DNA from: Sedimentisphaerales bacterium
GTDB taxonomy: Bacteria; Planctomycetota; Phycisphaerae; Sedimentisphaerales; SM23-30
Length of the DNA: 5,828 nt
Assembly: GCA_030640865.1 (NCBI GenBank)
Contig: DAOWIP010000346.1
Coordinates: 1 to 5,828 of the forward strand
Direction of reading: 5' to 3'
Numbering within the stretch: position 1 is the stretch's first letter; each line of letters starts with the position of its first letter. The notes beneath the pieces were generated by a model. That model was given only the letters and a program-made list of their open reading frames with translations, ran no database searches and had not been told where the DNA came from. Positions 1-5,582 of this stretch are shown here, one piece after another. The translations under genes were made by a program, and so were the position numbers.

Positions 1-53
1 AAAATGAAAAGCAGGGTATTGTGTATTATCAGGCATTCTATATAACCTTTTGG

Positions 54-91
54 TCATACTTAATTTGCTTTCACCTGAAAGTAAAGTATGA
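54..91. other. Bulged stem-loop in the left non-coding stretch
   Basis: An outer 8-bp perfect stem (TCATACTT 54-61 with AAGTATGA 84-91) continues, after a one-sided bulge AATT (62-65), into T66-A83, G67.T82 and the stem CTTTC/GAAAG with an ACCT loop. On the plus strand it is followed by an A-rich run, so it is not a plus-strand intrinsic terminator. The role is unknown. It could be a folded RNA, a repeat-type hairpin, or the 3' end of something left of the window. The rest of 1-282 shows no convincing gene, only very short reading frames. Confidence 0.35.
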
Positions 92-122
92 GTAAAAATA
101 AAAAAAAGTAAAATTCTCCACC

Positions 123-146
123 CCGAAAAAGAGTATTTTTTCTCGG
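123..146 (-). terminator. Possible terminator of the S41 protease gene
   Basis: CCGA/TCGG arms followed by AAAA/TTTT pairing give an 8-bp stem with one bulged C (142) and a short loop. Read on the minus strand it lies about 140 bases past the protease stop codon. It is followed, after a gap of roughly 14 bases, by a very T-rich tract (complement of 95-115). The stem is A/T-heavy and the T-run does not directly abut it, so this is only a weak intrinsic-terminator candidate. Confidence 0.3.
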
Positions 147-282
147 CCTTTCCCGACATAGTGATTGTCAGCGAACGAATGATAAGATACGAAGATAACA
201 TAAAGTTGGCGTGGCTTAAATTGGACTGCAAGGTATTGTCTCGTAAGAAGTTACAATAAATTGGAAAAACAAACGCGCATGG

Positions 283-2058
283 TCAGTGTAAGATGTTCAC
301 AGCTATCTTGAGAGCGGTGTTTTCAGATGAAAGATAACTCTTCATATTTTGGTGACGAGTGTCATTTAAGGGGGAGGAGGCATCTTTTTCGATGGTGATG
401 TCGGGCGTAAGCCCCTTTTTATGGAAGTCATATTTATCAGGCGGGAAGTATTTGGCGATAGTGATACAAAGGGCGTTTCGAGCAGGTTTCAGATCGAAAA
501 TTGTCTGCACGACGGCTTTTCCAAGTGTTTTTTTACCGATTACGACGGCTCGGCGGTGATCCTGCAGTGCCGCGACGAAGATTTCGGCGGCGCTGGCGGT
601 TTTTTCGTCCACCAAGAGGGCCAAAGGCAACCTATAACAGTTGAAATTGTCGCCACCGGCGGTGTATTTTGTTTTTTCGTCTGCTGTCTGCACCGTTACG
701 ATTGTGCCGCTGTCAATAAAAAGGCGAACGGCGTCAATGGCTGAGGTCATAACGCCACCACCATTACTACGAAGATCAATCAATAAAGACTTAGCTCCAA
801 GCAGCCTTAATTTTTCGATGCCGCGTCTCATTTCCAGGGCGGTATCATGATCAAAACTCGCTACCCGCATAAAACCGGTTCGCTCATTTAACATACGCAC
901 ATATCTGACGCTCGGCGACGCGATCATAGCGCGGGATACCGAGACAGAAAAAACTTTTTTGTCTCTTTGAAGCATAATGTTGATGCTGGTGCGGGTTCCT
1001 CCAGTCAGCAATTTACTGATTTCGCCGTTGGTTTTATTTTTACATTCGATTCCATCGACAACAAGTATGAGATCGCCCGGTTCGACACCGGCTTTTTTGG
1101 CGGGACTGTCATCAACGACGTCGAAGACCTGCGGATATTCGCCGGCAAGAATAAGATCAAGTCCGGTTCCAACATAAGAACCGTTTAATCGGTCGCGTAG
1201 TGCGCAATACTGGCTGGGTGAGAGCATATATGAATACGTATCAAGGTTGTCGGAAAGGGCGTAGGCCAACTCAAGGGTCGGCCAGGATTCTGTCAGGTCG
1301 CCGTCATCGCTGAGATTGCGCAGTGAGCTTACCAGGAGTTCGAGGCTGGATACATCGTTTTCCGGCAGATTAAGCAGGCTGCCGCGTAATTTTTTAATCT
1401 GATGCCGGAGCCTGGCAAGGGCCTGGTCACTAACCGAATATTGCCGATAAACCTGTGGGTTTTCCGTTGCCGCCTGAAGCTGCAAAAGCGATTTTGTCAA
1501 TAACCCCCTAAAGTCAAAAGTTTGATAATAATTTTCCTGAATCAACGCGACAGTCCGGTTTAAGAGAGTCTGAGCCTGATCCGGCGCGATTGATTGTATC
1601 TGCCGGGCGACAGAGTCATCAAGATAACGTTCTTCCAGTAAGGTGTTGGCGCGGCACCATTGCAGTCGTTCGTGAATGTATTTGTCGGTGTTTGCCTCGC
1701 CATTAACCAGCGCCTGCTGAAAATAATGTTCGGCAGTGTCCCATAACTGACTGGACATTGCCTCGTCGGCCCTTTTTAGAATTGAATTAACCGTTACCGT
1801 GGCAGCTTCATCGGCCAGGGATAAAATCGGTAAATGGCGAGACCATACCGTTAGTAGAACAAACAGAATAATAATAAGCCCCGGCAGAGAAGACGGGAGC
1901 CCCTGAACAAACGAAAGCCGACGTGAGGGCCGATGGTATAGCAGCGGCGAACGTGAAAGCCGACGTGATAACGGCAACGAGTGATGTATTGACAGATTAC
2001 CGACAGGCTGGGGGCAATACCAAGGCAAATTCGAGACTGAGATTTTCCCGTACAGCAA
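283..2058 (-). CDS. C-terminal processing peptidase (S41 family) with TPR-like region and PDZ domain, membrane-anchored
   Basis: A serine protease of the CTP/Prc/CtpB family, which recognises C-termini of cell-envelope or periplasmic proteins through a PDZ domain and cleaves them. Layout of the 591 residues: Arg/Ser-rich N-terminus (1-56), one hydrophobic segment at about 58-72 (signal anchor or uncleaved signal), a helical TPR-like stretch (~92-170), a PDZ domain (~293-376, with SPAKKAGVEPGD), then the S41 catalytic core. IDLRSNGGG (427-435) is the family strand-loop. The catalytic serine is Ser489 in TASAAEI, with Lys514 in TLGK exactly 25 residues on and Gln518 four later, matching the Ser-Lys-Gln triad spacing of Prc and CtpB. 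TPDITIE near the end is the usual C-terminal motif. The start is TTG, chosen because GGAGGG (2066-2071) sits 7 bases upstream; the first ATG lies after the membrane segment and cannot be the start. It is divergent from gpmI. The substrate cannot be read from the sequence. Confidence 0.93.
   Translation of the reverse strand: MLYGKISVSNLPWYCPQPVGNLSIHHSLPLSRRLSRSPLLYHRPSRRLSFVQGLPSSLPGLIIILFVLLTVWSRHLPILSLADEAATVTVNSILKRADEAMSSQLWDTAEHYFQQALVNGEANTDKYIHERLQWCRANTLLEERYLDDSVARQIQSIAPDQAQTLLNRTVALIQENYYQTFDFRGLLTKSLLQLQAATENPQVYRQYSVSDQALARLRHQIKKLRGSLLNLPENDVSSLELLVSSLRNLSDDGDLTESWPTLELAYALSDNLDTYSYMLSPSQYCALRDRLNGSYVGTGLDLILAGEYPQVFDVVDDSPAKKAGVEPGDLILVVDGIECKNKTNGEISKLLTGGTRTSINIMLQRDKKVFSVSVSRAMIASPSVRYVRMLNERTGFMRVASFDHDTALEMRRGIEKLRLLGAKSLLIDLRSNGGGVMTSAIDAVRLFIDSGTIVTVQTADEKTKYTAGGDNFNCYRLPLALLVDEKTASAAEIFVAALQDHRRAVVIGKKTLGKAVVQTIFDLKPARNALCITIAKYFPPDKYDFHKKGLTPDITIEKDASSPLNDTRHQNMKSYLSSENTALKIAVNILH
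1913..1968. repeat. 14-bp direct repeat inside the protease N-terminal coding region
   Basis: GAAAGCCGACGTGA occurs at 1913-1926 and again at 1955-1968, exactly 42 bases (14 codons) apart. On the minus strand both copies encode the pentapeptide SRRLS (residues 31-35 and 45-49) just before the membrane segment. The in-frame spacing suggests a small internal duplication that expanded the positively charged cytoplasmic tail. Confidence 0.6.
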
Positions 2059-2065
2059 ATCTTAT

Positions 2066-2071
2066 CCCTCC
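2066..2071 (-). promoter_or_regulatory. Ribosome binding site fixing the TTG start of the S41 protease
   Basis: The minus strand reads GGAGGG, a near-perfect SD core, with a 7-base spacer to TTG at 2058-2056. No ATG or GTG in frame lies closer, so this site decides the start. Confidence 0.7.
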
Positions 2072-2110
2072 GGCACCTACGAAAAAAATCATACCCATAT
2101 AGGGTATTTC

Positions 2111-2138
2111 CCTGTAGTATACCTACCTGTAATATACC
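2111..2138. promoter_or_regulatory. Tandem 13-bp direct repeat, candidate operator in the divergent control region
   Basis: CCTGTAGTATACC (2111-2123) and CCTGTAATATACC (2126-2138) differ at one position and are 15 bp apart. The segment 2114-2126 is also an interrupted inverted repeat (GTAG/CTAC around TATAC). The repeats cover the predicted minus-strand -10 box and transcription start, where a repressor would be expected to bind. An adjacent ACCC/GGGT inverted pair lies at about 2092-2104. The binding protein is unknown. Confidence 0.4.
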
Positions 2139-2158
2139 CGATTAGCGTTTTTCGACAA
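2131..2158 (-). promoter_or_regulatory. Sigma70-like promoter for the S41 protease
   Basis: On the minus strand, TTGTCG (complement of 2153-2158) is a -35-like hexamer. It is followed after 16 bases by TATATT (complement of 2131-2136), a good -10. Transcription would begin near 2124, giving a leader of roughly 65 bases before the TTG start at 2058. No equally good plus-strand promoter for gpmI was seen; a weak one (TTTCCC 2107-2112, 17 bases, TAATAT 2130-2135) would overlap the same repeats. Confidence 0.4.
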
Positions 2159-2219
2159 AGCGTACACCGGCCTGGAAGTCGCAGAAATGGGAAATTCTGT
2201 GTTGTTTTCAGGAAACACA

Positions 2220-2279
2220 ATGGAAAAAACGGCAAAAACGGAACAAAAACGGAGAAAGTTTGACTATAATGACCGATAA
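2220..2279 (+). CDS. Possible 19-codon leader ORF overlapping the gpmI start
   Basis: ATG at 2220 is preceded by AGGAA (2210-2214) with a spacer of about 5-6 bases, a better SD than the one in front of gpmI. The frame runs 19 codons to TAA at 2277-2279 and encodes a short, very Lys/Arg-rich peptide. It is out of frame with gpmI and overlaps both the TTG (2260) and ATG (2269) candidate starts of gpmI. Ribosomes ending at 2279 would stop within about ten bases of the gpmI ATG, so translational coupling is possible. Part of the frame is made of a tandem AAAAACGG repeat, so it may be a chance ORF in an A-rich leader. Confidence 0.25.
   Translation: MEKTAKTEQKRRKFDYNDR
2225..2252 (+). repeat. Three tandem AAAAACGG units in the gpmI leader
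   Basis: AAAAACGG occurs at 2225-2232, 2234-2241 and 2245-2252, immediately before the gpmI start; the last unit supplies the GG of the GGAG SD-like site (2251-2254). An unstructured A-rich leader of this kind could help ribosome loading. It could equally be simple slippage-generated sequence. Confidence 0.5.
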
Positions 2280-3894
2280 CAAACAAAAAACGCATAATGA
2301 ACCACCAGAGACAGAGACAGGGACAGTGAAATTACGTACTCGGCCTTTCGTTTTGATTATTCGCGACGGCTGGGGCTACAACAGCGATCCGGAACTGCAA
2401 CCCTATGACGCCACACGGGAGGCAAAAACTCCTGTAGATGACCAACTCCGTCAGGAATATCCCAATTGTTTGATCGCGTGCAGTGGCAAGGATGTGGGCC
2501 TACCTGAAGGGACTATGGGCAACAGCGAAGTCGGCCATCAGAATATAGGGGCTGGGCGGATAGTCTATCAGGAATCAATGCGTCTGAGCCGGGCTGTCCA
2601 GGACGGCAGTTTTTTTGAGAACGAGGTTTTGTTGGAAGCTATTAGCCGCTGTCAACAGAACCACGGCAAGTTGCACCTGATTGGGCTGACCAGCGATATA
2701 GGTGTGCATTCACTTTTGGGTCATTTATACGGTCTGTTAGAACTTGCGAAGCGTAATAATTTTGATCGTGTGTTTTTGCATGCCCTGACTGACGGCCGCG
2801 ATTCGCCGCCCTCCAGCGGCAAGGGCTATCTAAAAAAAATAGAAGCTAAAATGCGGGAGATCGGGGTTGGCCGAATTGCCACGGTGATGGGTCGGTTCTA
2901 TGGAATGGATCGCGATCAGCGATGGGAACGGGTTGAAAAGGCGTATCAATGCCTTCGCTACGGTAAGGGTAAGAAAGCGGTTTCCGCCGAAGATGCTATC
3001 CAGGAAAGCTACGATAGCAATGTTACAGATGAGTTTGTCAAGCCGGTTCTGATTACCGGCGAGGATTCTCAGCCTTTGGCCCTGATTGAGGAAGGGGACT
3101 CGGTTATTTTCTTTAATTTTCGGGGTGATCGGCCGCGTGAGATTACGCGTGCATTTATTGATCCGGCTTTTACCGCATTCGATCGGGGCGAAATGCCGGA
3201 CCTTTACTATGTGTGCATGACGGAATATGACGCGACGATTCCGGCACCGGTTGCCTTTCCCAAACCGCCCAAGATGAAAAATATCGTGGGTGATTACTGG
3301 TCAAGGCTGGGACTGAAACAGTTCCGCTGCGCCGAGACCGAAAAGTATGCGCATGTTACCTTTTTCTTCAACGATTATACCGAGCCGCCCTTTCCGGGTG
3401 AAGACCGCCAGATTGTTCCATCGCCCAAGGTCAGAACTTATGATCTGAAGCCGGAGATGTCGGCGTATGAAGTAACTAAAATAGTGTTGGAGCGACTCGA
3501 CAGCGATAAATATGATGTGATGGTAATTAACTTCGCTAATCCCGATATGGTTGGGCATACGGGCATTATGGAGGCTGCGGTGCAGGCAGCCGAGGTTGTC
3601 GATAGCTGCGTAGGGAAAATATTAGATAAGATTCGAGAGATGGGCGGTTCGGCAATTGTTACAGCCGACCACGGAAACCTGGAACTGATGTACGATGTAA
3701 CGACGGACGGACCTTATACGGCGCATACGACAGAGCCGGTGCCGCTTATTGTTTTTGACGAGGAATACAAAAACTGTCGGATCAGAGACGACGGCCGACT
3801 GGCCGACGTGATTCCCACCGCGCTGCAGATTATGGGCCTGCAAAAACCAGAGGAGATGACGGGAGAAACGTTGATAATGGAAAATAAAAAATAA
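2260..3894 (+). CDS. gpmI: 2,3-bisphosphoglycerate-independent phosphoglycerate mutase
   Basis: Cytosolic Mn-dependent enzyme of glycolysis and gluconeogenesis that interconverts 3- and 2-phosphoglycerate through a phosphoserine intermediate (alkaline phosphatase superfamily). Visible residues (numbered from the TTG start): Asp36 in RDGWG; phosphorylated Ser89 in GNSEVGH; His150; the DGRDSPP loop (178-184); Arg212 and Arg218 in GRFYGMDRDQR; Arg288 and Arg291 in RGDRPRE; Lys362; Asp429 and His433 in NPDMVGH; Asp470-His471 in TADHGN; His489 in AHTTEPVP. Spacings match the Geobacillus enzyme, so the active site looks complete. At 544 residues it is longer than the usual ~510 because of about 25 polar residues before the first strand. 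The start is uncertain. TTG at 2260 has GGAG five bases upstream; ATG at 2269 is 14 bases from it; GTG at 2326, preceded by AGGG, would give a family-length protein. It is divergent from the S41 protease and followed by a stem-loop. Confidence 0.96.
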   Translation: MTIMTDNKQKTHNEPPETETGTVKLRTRPFVLIIRDGWGYNSDPELQPYDATREAKTPVDDQLRQEYPNCLIACSGKDVGLPEGTMGNSEVGHQNIGAGRIVYQESMRLSRAVQDGSFFENEVLLEAISRCQQNHGKLHLIGLTSDIGVHSLLGHLYGLLELAKRNNFDRVFLHALTDGRDSPPSSGKGYLKKIEAKMREIGVGRIATVMGRFYGMDRDQRWERVEKAYQCLRYGKGKKAVSAEDAIQESYDSNVTDEFVKPVLITGEDSQPLALIEEGDSVIFFNFRGDRPREITRAFIDPAFTAFDRGEMPDLYYVCMTEYDATIPAPVAFPKPPKMKNIVGDYWSRLGLKQFRCAETEKYAHVTFFFNDYTEPPFPGEDRQIVPSPKVRTYDLKPEMSAYEVTKIVLERLDSDKYDVMVINFANPDMVGHTGIMEAAVQAAEVVDSCVGKILDKIREMGGSAIVTADHGNLELMYDVTTDGPYTAHTTEPVPLIVFDEEYKNCRIRDDGRLADVIPTALQIMGLQKPEEMTGETLIMENKK

Positions 3895-3896
3895 CT

Positions 3897-3939
3897 AATA
3901 CTGAATGAAAACACCTTGTGGTAGGCTTCATTTAGTATT
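3897..3939. terminator. 13-bp stem-loop after gpmI, possible terminator or mRNA 3' end
   Basis: AATACTGAATGAA (3897-3909) pairs with TTCATTTAGTATT (3927-3939) over 13 positions with a single G.U, starting three bases after the gpmI stop. The 17-base loop has a minor ACC/GGT pairing. No T-run follows on the plus strand, so it is not a classic intrinsic terminator. It could stabilise the gpmI message or mark the edge of the inserted A/T-rich segment. The restriction genes begin just beyond, and any promoter for them would have to lie within or right after this hairpin; only weak -35/-10 matches (TTGTGG 3916-3921, TGATAT 3939-3944) were seen. Confidence 0.45.
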
Positions 3940-3960
3940 GATATATACAAAGGTAAAGCC

Positions 3961-4509
3961 ATGAGTGGTGATGTAAGCGACAAAAAAAGGCTTCTTTCTA
4001 TTACGGGTGGGAATTTGCGACACAACCATATATATATTAGTGGGCACCATAATTTTTTTCCGAAAGATTGTTATGGTAAGTCAAATAAAAAGAATGGTAC
4101 GGGAAAAATGCTTACATTAGTTATTGAAGGTATGTCTGATCCGATAGAAACGGATATTGCCACCAATGGGAAAAATGGGAATCCACGTAATTTCTTTAGA
4201 AGTCGTTCTTGGGTCGGCAAATTTTTCAAAAAGTATAAAATCCATGAAGGAGACGTAATATCCATCGAAAAATTGGGGAAGTATAAATATAAAATAGGTA
4301 CTTTCGAGAGTAAAAACGTGAGGGAAGGAGATAAAATACCTGATCATTGGCCGCCGATTAATCCACATAAGCCTACTGTAATCGATCTTTTTGCCGGTTG
4401 TGGTGGTTTTTCAATCGGTCTTAAGAAAGCAGGCTTTCAGAATCTTTTGGCGGTTGAATGGGATGCTTCATGTTGTAAGACATTTAAAACTAATATTAAC
4501 TCCATATGA
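3961..4509 (+). CDS. Truncated DNA (cytosine-5-)-methyltransferase with N-terminal B3-like DNA-binding domain
   Basis: This 182-residue product is the front of a type II R-M methyltransferase. Residues ~10-112 resemble the B3/EcoRII-N-like domain found at the N-terminus of some bacterial C5-methyltransferases (signature HNHIYISG, FFPKDCYGKSNK, FRSRSWVGKFF, GDVISIEK). The methyltransferase fold then begins with motif I, IDLFAGCGGFSIGL (141-154, S-adenosylmethionine binding), and motif II, AVEWD (164-168). The protein ends at TGA only 14 residues later. The catalytic PCQ motif (IV), ENV (VI), QRR (VIII), the target-recognition region and motif X are all absent, and only 18 bases remain before the next gene. 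A deletion of well over half the catalytic domain is therefore needed; a point frameshift cannot explain it. ATG at 3961 has AAAGG (3949-3953) seven bases upstream. The product cannot methylate DNA but might still bind it. Confidence 0.85.
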   Translation: MSGDVSDKKRLLSITGGNLRHNHIYISGHHNFFPKDCYGKSNKKNGTGKMLTLVIEGMSDPIETDIATNGKNGNPRNFFRSRSWVGKFFKKYKIHEGDVISIEKLGKYKYKIGTFESKNVREGDKIPDHWPPINPHKPTVIDLFAGCGGFSIGLKKAGFQNLLAVEWDASCCKTFKTNINSI

Positions 4510-4527
4510 TATTTACAAAAATGTAAA

Positions 4528-5307
4528 ATGGAACAAAAACCCTCAAATTATGGTAAGCTTTGGGAACGAGAGGAATTAATACTTGCTTTTGATTTGTATT
4601 GTCGAATTCCTTTCCAAAAGACGAAAGCTAATAATCCTGAAGTTCAACAGATTGCTCATTTGCTGAATCGATCCCCGGCATCTGTCGCTCGAAAATTAGG
4701 GAATTTCGGTGCATTTGATCCTAAACTTAAGGCAAAAAATATTTCAGGATTAGAACATGGGAGTCGCCTTGATAAAAAAACATGGAATGATTTCCACGGC
4801 AATTGGAATGATCTGGTTTTGAAAGCTGAGAAGATAAGGAATAAATTATTTAAACAACAAGGTGAAATCCGAAAATTGACGGAAATAACTATTCCTAACG
4901 GTCCCTCTGAAAGAACCACTGTACAAAAGCAACGATTATTGCAGTCCTTTTTTCGAAAGGTTATTCTTTGTTGTTATCAATATCATTGTTGCGTTACGGG
5001 CATAAGCATACCGGAAACATTGATAGCAAGTCATATAATCCCATGGAGCGTAGATGAAAATCATAGAGCGGATCCCTCTAACGGACTTTGCATGACTGCC
5101 ACCTTTGACAGATTATTTGATTGTGGTCTTATGGCAATATCAGATGAATATAAAATACTTTTATCAGATGTTGTAATGAAGAAAAAAGAGCCGTGTATTC
5201 AGAAACATATAGTTGTTTTCCAAAATAAAAGTATTTCAATGCCGGAAAAGTTCTGGCCGTCAAAAGAATATTTAAGTTGGCACAGGAAAAATGTGTTCAG
5301 AGGTTAA
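4528..5307 (+). CDS. HNH restriction endonuclease (HNH_2-type), apparently intact
   Basis: A 259-residue nuclease of the kind paired with C5-methyltransferases in type II R-M loci. Residues ~10-95 form the N-terminal domain typical of these enzymes: LWEREELILAFDLYCRIPF, NPEVQQIAHLLNRSPASVARKLGNF (helix-turn-helix-like), GLEHGSRLD. A linker follows, then the HNH core at ~148-210: CCVTG, ASHIIPW with His169, DPSNGL with Asn185, and FDRLFDCGL with Asp194/Asp198. These are the expected positions for metal and catalytic residues, so no inactivating change is visible. The gene is in the same reading frame as the truncated methyltransferase, 18 bases past its TGA, with no SD in front of ATG 4528. 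Translation would thus depend on re-initiation or on a signal lost with the deletion. It is A/T-rich, unlike gpmI. The recognition sequence, and whether cleavage requires methylated or unmethylated DNA, cannot be read here. Confidence 0.88.
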   Translation: MEQKPSNYGKLWEREELILAFDLYCRIPFQKTKANNPEVQQIAHLLNRSPASVARKLGNFGAFDPKLKAKNISGLEHGSRLDKKTWNDFHGNWNDLVLKAEKIRNKLFKQQGEIRKLTEITIPNGPSERTTVQKQRLLQSFFRKVILCCYQYHCCVTGISIPETLIASHIIPWSVDENHRADPSNGLCMTATFDRLFDCGLMAISDEYKILLSDVVMKKKEPCIQKHIVVFQNKSISMPEKFWPSKEYLSWHRKNVFRG

Positions 5308-5308
5308 T

Positions 5309-5569
5309 ATGAATAAAACAACCATAAAACCAGAATATTTGCAGGGTTTAATTTGTGAATACGATGCTTATGTAGAAACATCAAAAACCGTTTATTCTGC
5401 TGTTAATAAAGATATTCTCAAGAAAGAAATCAAATTAAATGGGGGGTGGTCAACAGAAGCTTCGGAAATATTATTTGAACTTGCAAAAAATTATGGAAGC
5501 TTCATTCTTGGGAATGCACTTGCACTTGCCGAGGCAATGGAAATCGTTGACGGCGATTTAGGCCTTTGA
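5309..5569 (+). CDS. Small conserved-looking protein of unknown function in the R-M operon
   Basis: An 86-residue acidic protein. ATG at 5309 begins one base after the endonuclease stop and has AGAGG (5299-5303) five bases upstream; an in-frame ATG at 5291 lies inside the endonuclease gene without such a site, so 5309 is preferred. There is no signal peptide or membrane segment. The predicted structure is mostly helical, with a central GGWSTEASEILFELAKNYG (45-63) and a hydrophobic helix GNALALAEAMEI (68-79) before the acidic tail DGDLGL. I do not recognise a named family. The tight spacing says it is co-translated with the nuclease and belongs to the same cassette; a controller, accessory or immunity role would be guesswork. 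Confidence 0.8.
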   Translation: MNKTTIKPEYLQGLICEYDAYVETSKTVYSAVNKDILKKEIKLNGGWSTEASEILFELAKNYGSFILGNALALAEAMEIVDGDLGL

Positions 5570-5582
5570 AAGCGTGTATAAA

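Noticed and set aside
205..235. Sigma54-like -24/-12 promoter (TTGGC followed by CTGCA)
   Set aside because: The distance between the GG and GC dinucleotides does not fit the strict spacing, and no gene lies downstream on that strand.
421..744. Plus-strand open frames opposite the S41 protease
   Set aside because: They lie antisense to the conserved catalytic core of a clearly identified gene and encode no recognisable motif.
2089..2295. Minus-strand open frame of 68 codons across the divergent control region
   Set aside because: It overlaps the gpmI start and the promoter region, its composition reflects the T-rich complement of an A-rich leader, and it shows no recognisable domain.
3927..3950. 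Classic intrinsic terminator after gpmI
   Set aside because: The stem is long but A/T-rich, and the bases after it are GATATATAC rather than a T-run; only a hedged terminator-or-mRNA-end call is given.
3301..4025. Minus-strand open frames opposite the 3' half of gpmI
   Set aside because: They are shadows of a gene with complete active-site motifs on the plus strand; no SD or protein-family signal was seen.
4507..4509. TGA recoded as a sense codon (alternative genetic code)
   Set aside because: The S41 gene and the 86-residue gene both end at TGA in positions that suit their families or spacing, so TGA appears to be a normal stop here.
4391..4579. A frameshift as the cause of the short methyltransferase, with the product continuing in another frame
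   Set aside because: No frame between 4500 and the nuclease contains motif IV (PCQ) or any later methyltransferase motif, and there are only 18 bases before the next gene. A deletion is required.
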